Program-made: the position numbers and the translations under genes
The notes under the pieces: model-generated
Databases searched by the model: none
Seen by the model: only the letters and a program-made list of their open reading frames with translations
Told to the model about the DNA's origin: nothing
Shown here: one piece after another, positions 10,518 to 20,865 of the stretch
Layout: every line of letters starts with the position of its first letter
Position numbering within the stretch: position 1 is the first letter of the stretch
NCBI GenBank assembly: GCA_035578175.1
Contig: JAQMRL010000011.1
Coordinates: forward strand, 7,327,501-7,391,500
Length of the DNA: 64,000 nucleotides
Reading direction: 5' to 3'
From: Catonia carolina
Taxonomy: Eukaryota; Arthropoda; Insecta; Hemiptera; Achilidae

Positions 10518-12160
10518 TTTGTTGTTTAGTTTTTGAAATGATTTTAAACCTTCTTTTATTTCTGATTAAAAAAAAGACTATTTTAGTTATTTAGAAAAAT
10601 GTATGTTTGTGTGTGTACCCTGTATACTTGTAGATCTGGAGCCAAGATATTGAACCGATTGGACTAAACTGCGACAACTAATATTATCTTAATCAGCACT
10701 AGCTCCAAAAAAAAGTCGGTCGACTTAACACTAGTCAATTAATAGAAAAACCGGATTTCCTCAAAAACCGCTTTACTGATTTTCATAAAAATTGTATGTT
10801 CTTATACATTATTGTTGGTAGTCGGCCTATCATTAAAACGTAATAAAAATTATTCTTCAAAAAATTCTTCGGGCGGCTGTGCCTCTCGGAAAACCAATTT
10901 TTCCAATATTATAACCTTTACATTCATTTTAGGGGAAATGAGTGTAAGAAATTATAGATAATTATAATAAGTTTTACAACTTTTGTGTTTTTAATTTGTT
11001 TTTGTTCAACTCCTATTTGTAATTGTTGTATAAAAACCACATCAAAATCCGTTTTTCTGAAATCACAATTAATACGAGTAAATACAATTACGACAAAATA
11101 AATAAATACAATAAATAAGCTTAAATAAATAAATGTACGACAAAATTACTGATTGCAAATGGAAAAAGGATTAAAAATTTTATATGCAATTATTCTTTTG
11201 TTAAACGCTTAGTTTGCTGGAAATATCTTTTTTTAAATTCTCCTTTAAAATTCATACATTCTGTATTGAGTTTTTTGATTTGTTAATTTCATAAAAATTA
11301 CAGTTTTGGATAAATTATTAAAATCGGACTTAAAGTAGGTAAAATAATATAATACTGATTCAAGATTGGGGAGGAAAGTTGTGCTATTTGCCGGTGTTTT
11401 GTTTAGTAAGTTGTTCTTCTTGCATTATAAACACATCACTATTGTTAGTATTCATTCATAATATGTAAAATTATTTGAATATAAACTATTTTTTTCTTAT
11501 CTAAAGTAGGATGTTACAGGACCGGAAAATTTAGAGTGAAAGTTACCAAAGCTATTTTAGTTGGTAAAACTGTTGCACTGAGAAGTTCCGGAGAGATGTG
11601 TTTAATGTACACCTGAATGAGCTTAAGTACTTGTATGCACGTTCGCAGTTGCAGGTCTACGTCGAATACAATTAACTGTATTTAATGCTTTCAATGTACC
11701 GTAATGCACTTGAAAGCTTCTATCAGAGCTGTCTATTTCCAGTTTAGTGTAGAACTATTAATTGCACGTGTTCCGTCAGAACCCATAAAACAAAGACCAT
11801 ATAACGTTTGTTGCTTTGTCGTTAATGGAGAACTTAACGCGATTAATAAGTTACGGCAAACCACATTAAATTGCTCGTTAATCTATAAGTAGTATTAATT
11901 TTACTTAAGTCAAGCCCTAATTTGATACTGTATCCATATCAAGTTATAATTTCATGTTATCAAAAATCGATAAAAGCATTGCAAGCACCATACTTGTACT
12001 AATGGTTAAATCTTTGATCAGTTGGGAAGAGCTTTTATGGTACTTTACCAGCGTTTGAGAAAAATTATTAATATATTTTTTTAAACTGCGAGTAGTTGTA
12101 GACAAACAAATGTAAAAAACCAAAATAGTTTTACTCGAATGTTCAGTCACTTGTAAGCTA
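10518..12160. other. AT-rich spacer
   Basis: No element could be assigned with confidence. 10590-11110 has phrases (CTCAAAAACCG, AAAACCACATCAAAATCCG) that recall R1/R4-type non-coding repeats and the stretch at 26560-26610, so an old repeat may lie here. Confidence 0.35.
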
Positions 12161-12440
12161 CCGCATCATAGGTTAGGTTGGGATGGGATCAAGGCGGAAC
12201 ATAGTGACCTAGATTACAGCACGTAGCTTTTCGTTTGATTTTCGTTAATCGTAACCTGCGTTGTCACGTTGTGGTCCCGCTGTGAATGACAGCCTAACAA
12301 AAAGTCAACTGGAGTTCGGTGGAACAGAGTGTGACTTTGCGAAGGGGCAACCTCACATCTGACCTTGGCTGCTATTGGCTAGATTTCATCTGCAGTCTTT
12401 AGTTCGTTAGGGTATAGACATGCACTGACCTCGTAGTGAA
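12160..12440. other. Moderate-GC segment, unrecognised
   Basis: Contains AGGTTAGGTTGGG and GTAACCTGCGTTGTCACG, and is richer in GC than the flanks. No frame longer than a few dozen codons and no splice-bounded exon could be argued. Confidence 0.3.
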
Positions 12441-12511
12441 AGTACAAAAATTAATTATCAAAGTAATGAATAATAATCCTCCGAGAAAATAATGTAAAAC
12501 GTTTTTTCTGA

Positions 12512-12715
12512 TTTTTACTTTCTCTTGCCTGTATCAATATATAGGAAGGAAAGTATTGTTTTCATGTCGATTTTTCGAAATCGAGTTTTCACCGGATCTA
12601 CAAGTTTTCAGACCCCCTGAACCTAAAAAACATGTTTTTAGTGATTAATCTGTTCTTAGGGAGGCTGTGCTCTTGTAAAAAAATTGTTTTTAAGATTGTG
12701 GCTTTAATATGTTAT
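12512..12715 (+). mobile_element. R1 copy with large internal deletion
   Basis: Begins with the family start TTTTTACTTTCTCTTGCC and runs through CGAGTTTTCACCGGATCTAC, CCCCCTGAACC and ACATGTTTTTAG. It then jumps from about R1 position 140 to position 420 (GGGAGGCTGTGCTC...AAGATTGTGGC), dropping the microsatellite and the CATCAAAATCGG region. Confidence 0.7.
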
Positions 12716-12719
12716 TTTC

Positions 12720-13533
12720 TATTAAAAATACTCCAAAAAAATTTGAAAATTATTTTAAAAAAATTAAAAACTGTCTAAATAATTTTGATAATTTGAGCGT
12801 ATGGTTATCAAATATAAAATAACTCCGAGATTGTCTATCGAATTTTCTTTCTTGCAAATCAAAAGTTAATTTGTGTACCTTTAATTATGTAACCTTTCAT
12901 TTTTTTAAGAATCATACTTTTTAACATTCAACTCATAAAAACTATTGTTTTTATTTAGGTTAAACTAATAGGTACCGTTGAAATTCTAAAACACGAAGTT
13001 TGTAATGAAATATTTTAATCGATATGTGTAGCATACAACGTTGAAGAAATTTCAAACTGTATTTTACATTTCAGCTTGTCAAAATAAAATTCTGAGTAAC
13101 AAATACAAACAATTTGTCGGTTGTTATAAGAATCTGACTGTTGACTGTGACTGACACGGCAGGCAACAAATATCGGTGGTGAAATCCACAGAACGTAATT
13201 TAAAGTTTAATTTTGTTTAACGTCGCGTGATTATTATACCTGAACCTGGGTTAATATACTTTGCAGCTAAAATGCAGTGTTCATGACATATTTGTGCCAG
13301 TGAATACATTATTGTTAATGCTACAATTTTATTTTTAAATGTTTCCGTTTATCTTTAATGAATTATTGCGCTTGCGCGGGCTTAATGATAACTTCAGAGG
13401 GGCGCATTAGTAAACAGAATTATTTTTTAAACCCTTTAAACCTGTTAACCCCCTTTTAAACTATTTTGGAGCGGATAGTTGAAATTCGTTCAACCTTTAA
13501 TGAACAAATTAGCCGAATTCGGGCTGTGTAGAT
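12720..13533. other. AT-rich spacer
   Basis: Nothing recognised before the hAT remnant. Confidence 0.4.
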
Positions 13534-14006
13534 CAGTGGTTCCGAATCTGTAAAAATCTGCGGACTACTAAGCCAGAAATTGAATCATTTACCCACCACC
13601 TCCTACTCCTGACTTTGTGGGGTGGGAACCTTCCAGTGAGTATTGGGGTACGGAATACCGTCTTCGGTAAAAGAAATTTAAAGATATTTAGAAAAGAACA
13701 GCTGATGATCATGGGATATAATCTGCTCCTCTCGTTCAATGAACATCGCTTTCAAAATCCCTATTTATTTGGAAACCCTTTATTTTTGCTTCCAGAAGCC
13801 CACGAACAAAATCTAAAATTCTGGCTATTTTTTATTTAAAATTATATGTTGACAAGTTGGAATATCAAATACAGTTCAAAACTTTTTAATAGTCATTTGC
13901 AGGTCGGTATTTGGTTTTTGATTTATTTTTGTTTTGACAAGCGGAAAAATATGTGGTCCGCGGTAGGATTCTGTTCTTCCCGCAGACCACCGGTTGGGAA
14001 CCACTC
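13534..14006. mobile_element. hAT-type non-autonomous transposon remnant
   Basis: The left end CAGTGGTTCCGAATCTG faces the right end GGTTGGGAACCACTC; inverted, these agree over CAGTGGTTCC-(C/G)AA-C. CAGTGGTTC...CAACC is a terminal inverted repeat typical of hAT superfamily elements. Subterminal GTCCGCGG/CCGCAGACCACC words are also hAT-like. The 8-bp flanks GTGTAGAT and CTGCAGGT agree at 5 of 8 positions, a decayed target duplication. Small frames inside (for example 13615-13839) show no transposase motif. Confidence 0.6.
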
Positions 14007-14084
14007 CTGCAGGTGATCGGGAGTTACAGAATTAGTGATACGTGAGTGAGGGATTTTGTATTTACACAAACAGAATAAAAGGTT

Positions 14085-14515
14085 ATTTTTTGTCATCAGT
14101 CTCTCGACTGGTTTGATGCAATTCTCCAAGTTGTTCTATCTTGCGCAAGTTGTTTCATATCTACATACCTGTAACACCCTACATATTTTGTAATTTGCTT
14201 TATATATTCTAACCTTTGCCTCCTCCTACAATTCACTTCCTCAATATTACCTTCCTTTATTGATAGACCAATACCTGGATGTCTTAAGATATGCCCCACT
14301 AGCCTAAACATTCTTCTGGTAAGATGCTTCCATATACTTCTTTTTTCATCCCCTTGCCTAAGAACCGCTAAATTACTTATTTTTTCCACCCACCTAATCT
14401 TTAACATTTTCCTGTGACACCACATTTCGAAAGCTTCTATCCTCTTTCTTTCTACAGCCCCTACACCCACGTTTCACTCCCGTATAATGCTACACTCCAA
14501 ACATAATGTTTTAGG
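14085..14515 (-). pseudogene. LINE-B 3' end with C-terminal coding region
   Basis: The minus strand from about 14470 reads GAVERKRIEAFEMWCHRKML, KIRWVEKISNLAVLR, KHLTRRMFRLVGHILRHPG, RQRLEYIKQITKYVGCYRYV and AQDRTTWRIASNQS, an unbroken 124-codon frame. This is the ORF2 C-terminus downstream of the palm. The element's 3' end on the plus strand is GTCATCAGTCTCTCGACTGG, giving a stem CAGTC-TCTC-GACTG followed by GATGAC and a short A/T run. It is 5' truncated at 14515. It shows the ancestral order of the region that is duplicated in the 7410 copy, and supplies the stem-loop end that R2 resembles. Confidence 0.85.
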
Positions 14516-14519
14516 ATTT

Positions 14520-16199
14520 TTTTTTTACTATTGATTAAGATAACTGAAAAATAGGTGAAATAAAGATTATTTCGGATGACGGTCGTGCAATCTTCTCGGT
14601 GTTCAAAAGAATTTATTTACTTCCGGTTTCAAAACTTTTTCATTATGCAGTTGTATGTTGCTATTTAAAATATTAAATATGTTGCTTATCGTAATACGTT
14701 TTTTTATGACGAATTATAAAATATTTTGTAATACACTAATAACTATAGCCAAATTTAGATAAGCAGATTTGAATCCAGATATAGCCTAATATCAATTCAT
14801 ACCATTATTATTTCTTATCAACTCTACCGACAGTATTATAGATTTTATTATGTGTTTTTTATATTTATTTTATTACCACCATAAAATTAAAATAACGGTT
14901 TACCCATTCATATCATTTTTATCAGTTTTAATTTAGTAACTTTTTTTAAACTTTTAACTTCTTTAAGAAAATTTAAGGAAATGAGCAAGTACTGTAATTT
15001 GAAAACTCGGTGTATAACGTAGAACAAAAAAACTAATACGAAAAGTTCAGATTTTTGAAATTAAGAGCCTGTACGAAGCGCAAAAGAAGATGATTATTAT
15101 TATTGTAAGAAAAATTTTAAGATGAAATAATATAGTAAGAATATGGGCCGTAACGAAAGCTTTCAGATGTATGTAAATTTAAGCTACATGAAATACCACA
15201 ATACAAAAAAAGATATAGTTATGCAAATAATATGAAAGAATTTGTCTTTCTTAATTTCAGTGCCTGTAAAATAGCATGCAAATTTCTAATTCGGACTTCT
15301 AGCTTATAACAGTTATTAACTTCATTCGTCTTGCTTAATTAACGATAACTCCTACTTAATTTTCTATGTAATTTGTTTTTTCGAAAGCAGACTTCTAATA
15401 AAGCGGCATCTTTTAAGAAATTTTCATAACTTATTTACATGCAATTGCAACATAAGGTTGTTTGCCCGTTTTAAACCGTGGGACATCGTTTACGTATACA
15501 CGCAAACATAAAAAATAATTGTGAATATTAAATTCATGTACGTTATGTTCATTTTTTATTTTATTTTTTAACTTTCTTTTTAAAGTATTTTAAACAATAT
15601 TTTGTAAAGGTAAAAGTGGTTTTTTAATATCTTTCATTCTTTCTCTTCTTTTTCTTAGTATAGAGAAAGACGATATTGCGATGGGGTAGATACTTTTATG
15701 TAAAATTATATAAAAATTAACGCGTATTTACTCCTTTGCGTCTTTATTCAAATTCATGTCTATTTTAAATCCTTACAGCTAAGAATAGCGATCAGATTCA
15801 ATATTCGTCAGTAGTTTACAATTTCCGATTATAAATAGAAGCTAAAAGATTCTTATTTTGTCGTAGTTTCACCGTAATTAGTAATTTTGTGTGAAAACTT
15901 CATCAAAATAGGTTTGTTCCAAAATTCTACGCTTAAAATTAGTGTACGGTGAAAATAAATGACATAAATCCTAATAATTATAAATCCTACAACTTTAGTA
16001 CATAAAGATTTTTTCCAACGCTTTGTTTACCGGAATATGTTATTTTCTGTAACACTTAAATTAAAATTGCTTCATTCTATGTTGAGTTGTTTGTCATTGT
16101 TCACCATTTTAACTCGTATAGATTCAGAAGCAAAATCGGTCTTATTTGTAAAAGTTAGTAATACGTGGAAGTTAATAAGAAAGCTAGTTCGATTGATTT
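14520..16199. other. AT-rich spacer
   Basis: About 1.7 kb of unique-looking AT-rich DNA. I recognise no repeat, gene or RNA. The 64-codon frame at 16037-16231 runs into the R1 start and is not credible. Confidence 0.4.
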
Positions 16200-16721
16200 T
16201 ACTATTTATTACCTTCTCTTACCGTATATAAATATATAGGGAAGGAAAGTAGGCCCTACTGTTTTCAATTCGATTTTTTGAAATCGAGTTTTCACCGGAT
16301 ATACACGTTTTATTCGGACACCCTGAACACAAAAAAAACATGTTTTTAGCGATTGGTCTGTGTATGTGTGAACAAAATATCTCAAGAATAGAATATCGTA
16401 CGAAGTTGAAACTTGAAACTGAAGTTAGGTACTACTAGAGGACCCCACACAAAAATTTTCATCACAATCGGTCTACTGGAAGTAGTAGTTTGTCGTGCAA
16501 TTTTTTAATCCTTTGCGATTTTCTCAAAAACGGTTCCTACGATTTTTTTTAAAATAACCTTATTTACTCCTTATTATGCTCTACAAAGTAGAGTAAGCCC
16601 CATGTCTGCTAAAATTCTTGGAGAGACTGTGCTCTCAGAAATCATGGGATTTTTTAGGGTTGCGGCATTAGTGTACGTTTTATCAGAAAAGTGTATATAA
16701 TCAAAGTTATAGGAAATTAAA

Positions 16722-17777
16722 TCGCCAATAAAAGGCAGGTGGTAATTAAATTATATGCACTTGATTTGCTAATTCCAGGGCTATAAAAAATAGTTCTGTT
16801 TCCTATCACGTGGTCAGCCAACTAATGATATGACTGAACTATTTGAAAAACAGAAGAGGTAGAGGTGTAAAAGACACTATTCACAGTTATCTCCTCTGAA
16901 AGTAATGAATTTTATTATACAGCCAGACCCTGTGGTGAATGAAGTGAAGGTGTCATTTTCAGCGTGCAGAGTAGATACTTTTCGGAGAGCCTGGCATGCT
17001 GATAAGCATAGGCTACTTTTGTACTAAGTGGGGAAGGCAATTGCAAACCACCTCACTCCTCGTTTTATTTAGTAAAACCTCTGGAGCAGTGATTCTCAAC
17101 CGTTTTTGCTCCGCGACCCCCAAGTAGTAAAAATAAATAAAATTAATATTTCGCGCCCCCTCCCGATAATAATATTAAGCCATACTATTAATAACTGAAT
17201 TTTGACTGTAATTATAAATGTAAAATGGTTTTTTAATATTATATGATCAAACTGCACTAATTTTTAGTCTAAAGAAAAAACGGACAGTAAAAACAAAATG
17301 AAATACAACTCTATTTCTTATTTTATATTGGTGCGTTCTGGAATATGGAAATTCACAGAAGCATTGAAATAATACCTTTCTCCACGTCTTTTCTCTCTGT
17401 GAAAAAGGGTTTTCCTCCATGGTTGCTCTAAAAATTAAATATAGGAATCTTATGTTATCACTCGAGAACAATTTACTTTTATATGTTTCTAACGAAGATC
17501 CATGTAGCCTATGAAGAAATTCTAAAAATAAAAAACAAATGCAACCATCACATTAATAATTAATTATTGATAAATTTCTTTTCTTTACAAGTAAGTGTAC
17601 TTATTGCTCGTAAAATTTTTATAAGTAAGTTTATAATAAATGATTATTTTCCTTAAAATGATTAAATGATTTAATTATTGTTTCGCGATCTCCCTATAAT
17701 TCACCACGACCCCCAGGTTGAGAATCACTGCTCTAGAGGTTCAAACCAGCCTTTCGGCTGTTGACCTAAACAACAAC
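16722..17777 (+). mobile_element. R2 retroposon inserted in R1, itself carrying a hAT element
   Basis: R2 in sense orientation: head at CAGGTGGTAATTAAATTATATGC, tail TTCGGCTGTTGACCTAAACAACAAC. The exact 11-bp duplication AGGAAATTAAA (16711-16721 and 17778-17788) belongs to R1. The 644-bp hAT-type unit at 17087-17730 splits it. The 5' end carries an extra TCGCCAATAAAAGG not present in most copies, so the head end is variable. Confidence 0.85.
17087..17730. mobile_element. hAT-type non-autonomous transposon, 8-bp TSD
   Basis: Terminal inverted repeats CAGTGATTCTCAACC (17087-17101) and GGTTGAGAATCACTG (17716-17730) are exact over 15 bp. The 8-bp target duplication is CTCTGGAG (17079-17086) and CTCTAGAG (17731-17738), one mismatch, matching the R2 consensus ACCTCTAGAGGTTC. 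The subterminal GCGACCCCC / GACCCCCAGG words also mirror one another. TIR sequence and 8-bp duplication together define hAT. The 74-codon minus frame at 17247-17471 shows no hAT dimerisation or catalytic motif, so the element is non-autonomous. Confidence 0.92.
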
Positions 17778-17992
17778 AGGAAATTAAAAAACCTACAACT
17801 TTTATTTTAAGCATTTTTCTCGATAGAGCCTAGTTTAGAGTTAATTACACTGATTTTCTGTACTTTTTAACTCGAACAATGGTTGATTTTCATTTTGCGT
17901 CATTCACTCATGATTAAACATAGGTTATAAATATGGGTTTTATTTACATTGGCAAGAGAAATTCGTGTGAGTGTTTCACACCAGATTTTTTT

Positions 17993-18510
17993 TTATTTTG
18001 TTTTTACTTTCTTTCAATAGTTTTTTTTTAAATGAAAGGGATTTAATTTTTATGAGGGTACTCTATATTTTTGTACTACAGTTGGAAATGTAACTAAAAA
18101 GTAGGTATTATGCAGGGAAATAAATCAGATGATTTTTTTAAGCTCAAAGTTCGAAGTTTTCCCTTTTGTTTACTGTTTTGCATATTCCAATTCTTCGAAA
18201 ATAAATTAATTCTAGTTTTATATTACTCTACTGTTAGTACGTATTATTCCATTCATTTAATTTAAAATAGCTTTCTTTGTTATTGCCTTAAATAAAGGTT
18301 AAATGGAATTTTATTCTTCTCAATCGTATGCATAATTTTGCAAATTCTTCCAGTATTTAAATTCAATTCATTTACTCAGTAAGTAGTGGTATAATTTAAA
18401 GTTCAACCTCTTTTATTATTATTTTTTCTTGTATTGATTTTATAAATGTACTACATTATTTATTATTCGTTTACTGCATTGGTTTACAGTAGTTTAAATA
18501 TTTCTTCCCT
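17993..18510. other. AT-rich spacer between two R1 copies
   Basis: No feature recognised. Confidence 0.4.
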
Positions 18511-19444
18511 TTTTTACTTTCTCTTGCCTATATAAAAAAAAATATATAGAAAGGAAGTATTGTTTTCATGTCGATTTTTCGAAATTTAGTTTTCACCGGA
18601 TATACACGTTTTCAGACCCCCTGAACCCAAAAAAAACATGTTTTTAGCGATTGGTCTGTGTGTGTATATGTGTGAGCAGAATATCTCAAGAACGAACATT
18701 GTACGAAGTTGAAACTTGAAACTTAAGTTAGATACTACTAATGGACCGACACGAACATTTTCATCAAAATCGGTCAACCAGAACTAGTAGTTTATTCGTG
18801 TCATATTTTACTTTTTTGCGATTTTATCAAAAACGGCTCCTACGTTTTTTTTAAAACACTCCTCATTTACTAAATTTTTTATGCTCTACAAGATAGGGTA
18901 GGTGCCATGTCTGCTGAAATTCTTAGAAACGCTGTTTTCTCGTAAAAAAGTTGTTTTTTTAGATTGTGGCTTTAAAATGAATTTTAGCGCAAAAATGGGT
19001 ATAATAAAAGTAGACAATTTTTGAATCTACAACTTTTATTACAAATTCTTTATAGCGCTTAGTTTAGCGGTCGACCTAATTAGTGATTTTCTGGGTTTTT
19101 TTCATGAAAATCTGAAAAATCGATTTTTTTTAAGATTTCAGCTTTAGTAATTATGCATTTTACGACAAAATTGTATATAATCAAATTTATAGGAAAGTAA
19201 AAGATCTACAACTTTTATTTAGAGCAATTTTCGCTACTGAGCCTAGTTTAGCGTGAAAGAGTGATTTTCCGTATTTTTATGCCAAACTGAGGTTGATTTT
19301 CATTTTTCATCATTCACTCATAATTAAAAAATAAGGTTATGTTTGTGAGGTTAGTTTTTTGTTATTACTAATGTTTGGTTATATTGTTAATTATATTTGC
19401 ATTGTCAAGAGAAAGTTGTGTATGTGTTTCGAACCAGATTTTTT
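18511..19444 (+). mobile_element. R1 element, complete uninterrupted copy
   Basis: Best reference copy, about 934 bp. Start TTTTTACTTTCTCTTGCC; palindromic TATATAAAAAAAAATATATA near 18530; the CGAAATTTAGTTTTCACCGG and CCCCCTGAACCC region; a GT-rich microsatellite near 18656-18672; CATCAAAATCGGTCAACC; CTCAAAAACGGCTCC; the paired CTACAACTTTTATT blocks; GTGAAAGAGTGATTTTCCG; and the 3' end TGTCAAGAGAAAGTTGTGT with a decayed hairpin, then ACCAGATTTTTT. ACTTTCTCTTGCC near the start is repeated inverted as GGCAAGAGAAAGT near the end of better-kept copies. No coding frame is conserved between copies. Confidence 0.85.
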
Positions 19445-20164
19445 ATTTTCTTGTTGAACTCATCAGCTTTGAAAAATAGTGTACATTACGTGTATGTACC
19501 ATGTGGTACACATATAATTTTTAATCTCGTTAAACAAAGGGAATTATTTAGACATATGGCTCAATCAATGTGACTTTATTATTTTCGGATAAATAATTTT
19601 AATTACTAATCTGTCTAGAACTTACATTAGCGCCGTACTTCGTACGAATAAAAAATCTTCCCTTCATGATTATTGTCGCATGAAAATACTCTTGTAATTA
19701 TTACTGTTGGAGTTACAAGAAAAATATTTTGAAAAGAAAAAGGAAGAAAATTTTGTTGTAAAAATACTGTACTACAAAGAAGCTTTTGATAAAGAGTTAA
19801 AAAAATGAAAATAAAGAACCGCAATAAGAATCTAATCAAAGAAATACGCGGAGCGTAAAATAGTGTCGCAGACATCCCTCCTGCACCAAAAATAAAGAAA
19901 TAATTCAAAGAGACTAAACCAAAAAAGAAAAAGAAATGCCACTGTTCTTTTTAATTATCATATAGCTAGTACTCTCGACAAAAAATTTTTTTGAATATTT
20001 AGTGTTGTTTTTATATTATGATCAACCGTTCAGTAAATAAATGGAAATTTTAAATAAGTTTAATATGTTATCTGAATCAAATGTAGGAGTAAACCTTGTA
20101 TTTTATCGCTGAAGCAAAATATTCAGAAATCGTTCACATCTAAGTACATTTTATTAGTAATGAA
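19445..20164. other. AT-rich spacer
   Basis: Nothing assigned. The minus frame 19627-19908 is hydrophobic and low in complexity, without a recognisable domain. Confidence 0.4.
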
Positions 20165-20510
20165 ATAACCAAATTTTTATTTTCATGTTCCAAGATCCCC
20201 TGAAGCCACAAGAGTTACGTATAGGATGTTCGTCTGTATGCTTGTTTTATTCGTTCTGAAGATCAAGCTTCTATACCAATTCGGCTTAAAGTTTAAAATT
20301 TAAAAAACGGTTTCTTCAACTAGCCCCAGAGGAGGGGCTATTGGAATTAGAGGGGTTATGTTGCACCAATCGTAATTTCATTTTCCTCATATTTAAAAAA
20401 AACACATAAAAAGTTATGAAAATTGAAAGTACTACGAATTTTGTTTGTTATACTCGCTTGTCCAACTCCTAATCTACGAGAAATTTTCGATTTGTATGAA
20501 AAACCACATT
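20165..20510 (+). repeat. R4 repeat (distant R1 relative), fragment
   Basis: TTTTCATGTTCCAAGATCCCCTGAAGCC, TCGTTCTGAAGATCAAG and GGAGGGGCTATTGGAATTA correspond in order to the segment at 39430 (ACCCCCTAAAAAC, TCGTTCTGCAATTGA, GGAGGGAGTATTGGAATTA). The layout recalls R1 (ACCCCCTGAACCC) but the sequence is different. Confidence 0.4.
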
Positions 20511-20529
20511 AAAATCTTTTATTCCATTC

Positions 20530-20657
20530 CATTTGCACTCTATCAGCTAGTTCCAAGGCTAATGAAATAGTTCTGTTTCTTATCACATGGTCTGCCAATT
20601 ATATGACTGAAGTATTTAAGAATAAAAGAGATAGAGGTGTAAAAATTACCAATCAGT
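20530..20657 (+). mobile_element. R2 head-side fragment
   Basis: TTTGCACTCTATCAGCTAGTTCC to GATAGAGGTGTAAAAATTACC matches the 5' third of R2 sense strand. It breaks off where MITE-like sequence begins, so the rest was lost or displaced. Confidence 0.6.
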
Positions 20658-20865
20658 TGAATAATAGTAGGTAACAGTTGTTGAACAATGACGATGTATT
20701 TGAAAAAATACCGGTTTTTTCTTCAAAAACAAAACTTTCACTAAATTATACATTATCTCATTAAGCTTGTGTTTTTCGAAATAATTTTATAGAACAAAAA
20801 TATGCGAAATACTTTGTTTTATAAAAATACGTCATTTCCGACAAGTTTCAGTTACTTAAAAAAAA

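Larger units (their letters stand above)
16200..17992 (+). mobile_element. R1 element split by an R2 insertion
   Basis: The R1 left part runs from ACCTTCTCTTACC (16211) to ATAGGAAATTAAA (16721), and its right part resumes at 17778-17788 with AGGAAATTAAA, followed by CTACAACTTTTATTTT. It ends with the conserved GTGTGAGTGTTTCACACC and AGATTTTTTT (to 17991). Removing 16722-17777 and one copy of the 11-bp duplication restores a normal R1 order. The R2 inside is in turn split by a hAT element, so this is a three-layer nest. Confidence 0.85.

Noticed and set aside
12160..12440. Host promoter or 5' exon
   Set aside because: Only a modest GC rise and an AGGTTAGGTT motif; no open frame, donor site or TATA arrangement that could be defended.
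13615..13839. hAT transposase fragment
   Set aside because: The frame lies within a hAT-type unit but shows none of the expected zinc-finger, catalytic or dimerisation motifs.
16037..16231. Hydrophobic 64-codon frame as a small membrane protein
   Set aside because: It runs into the R1 start, has T-rich codon content, and shows no start context or homology cue.
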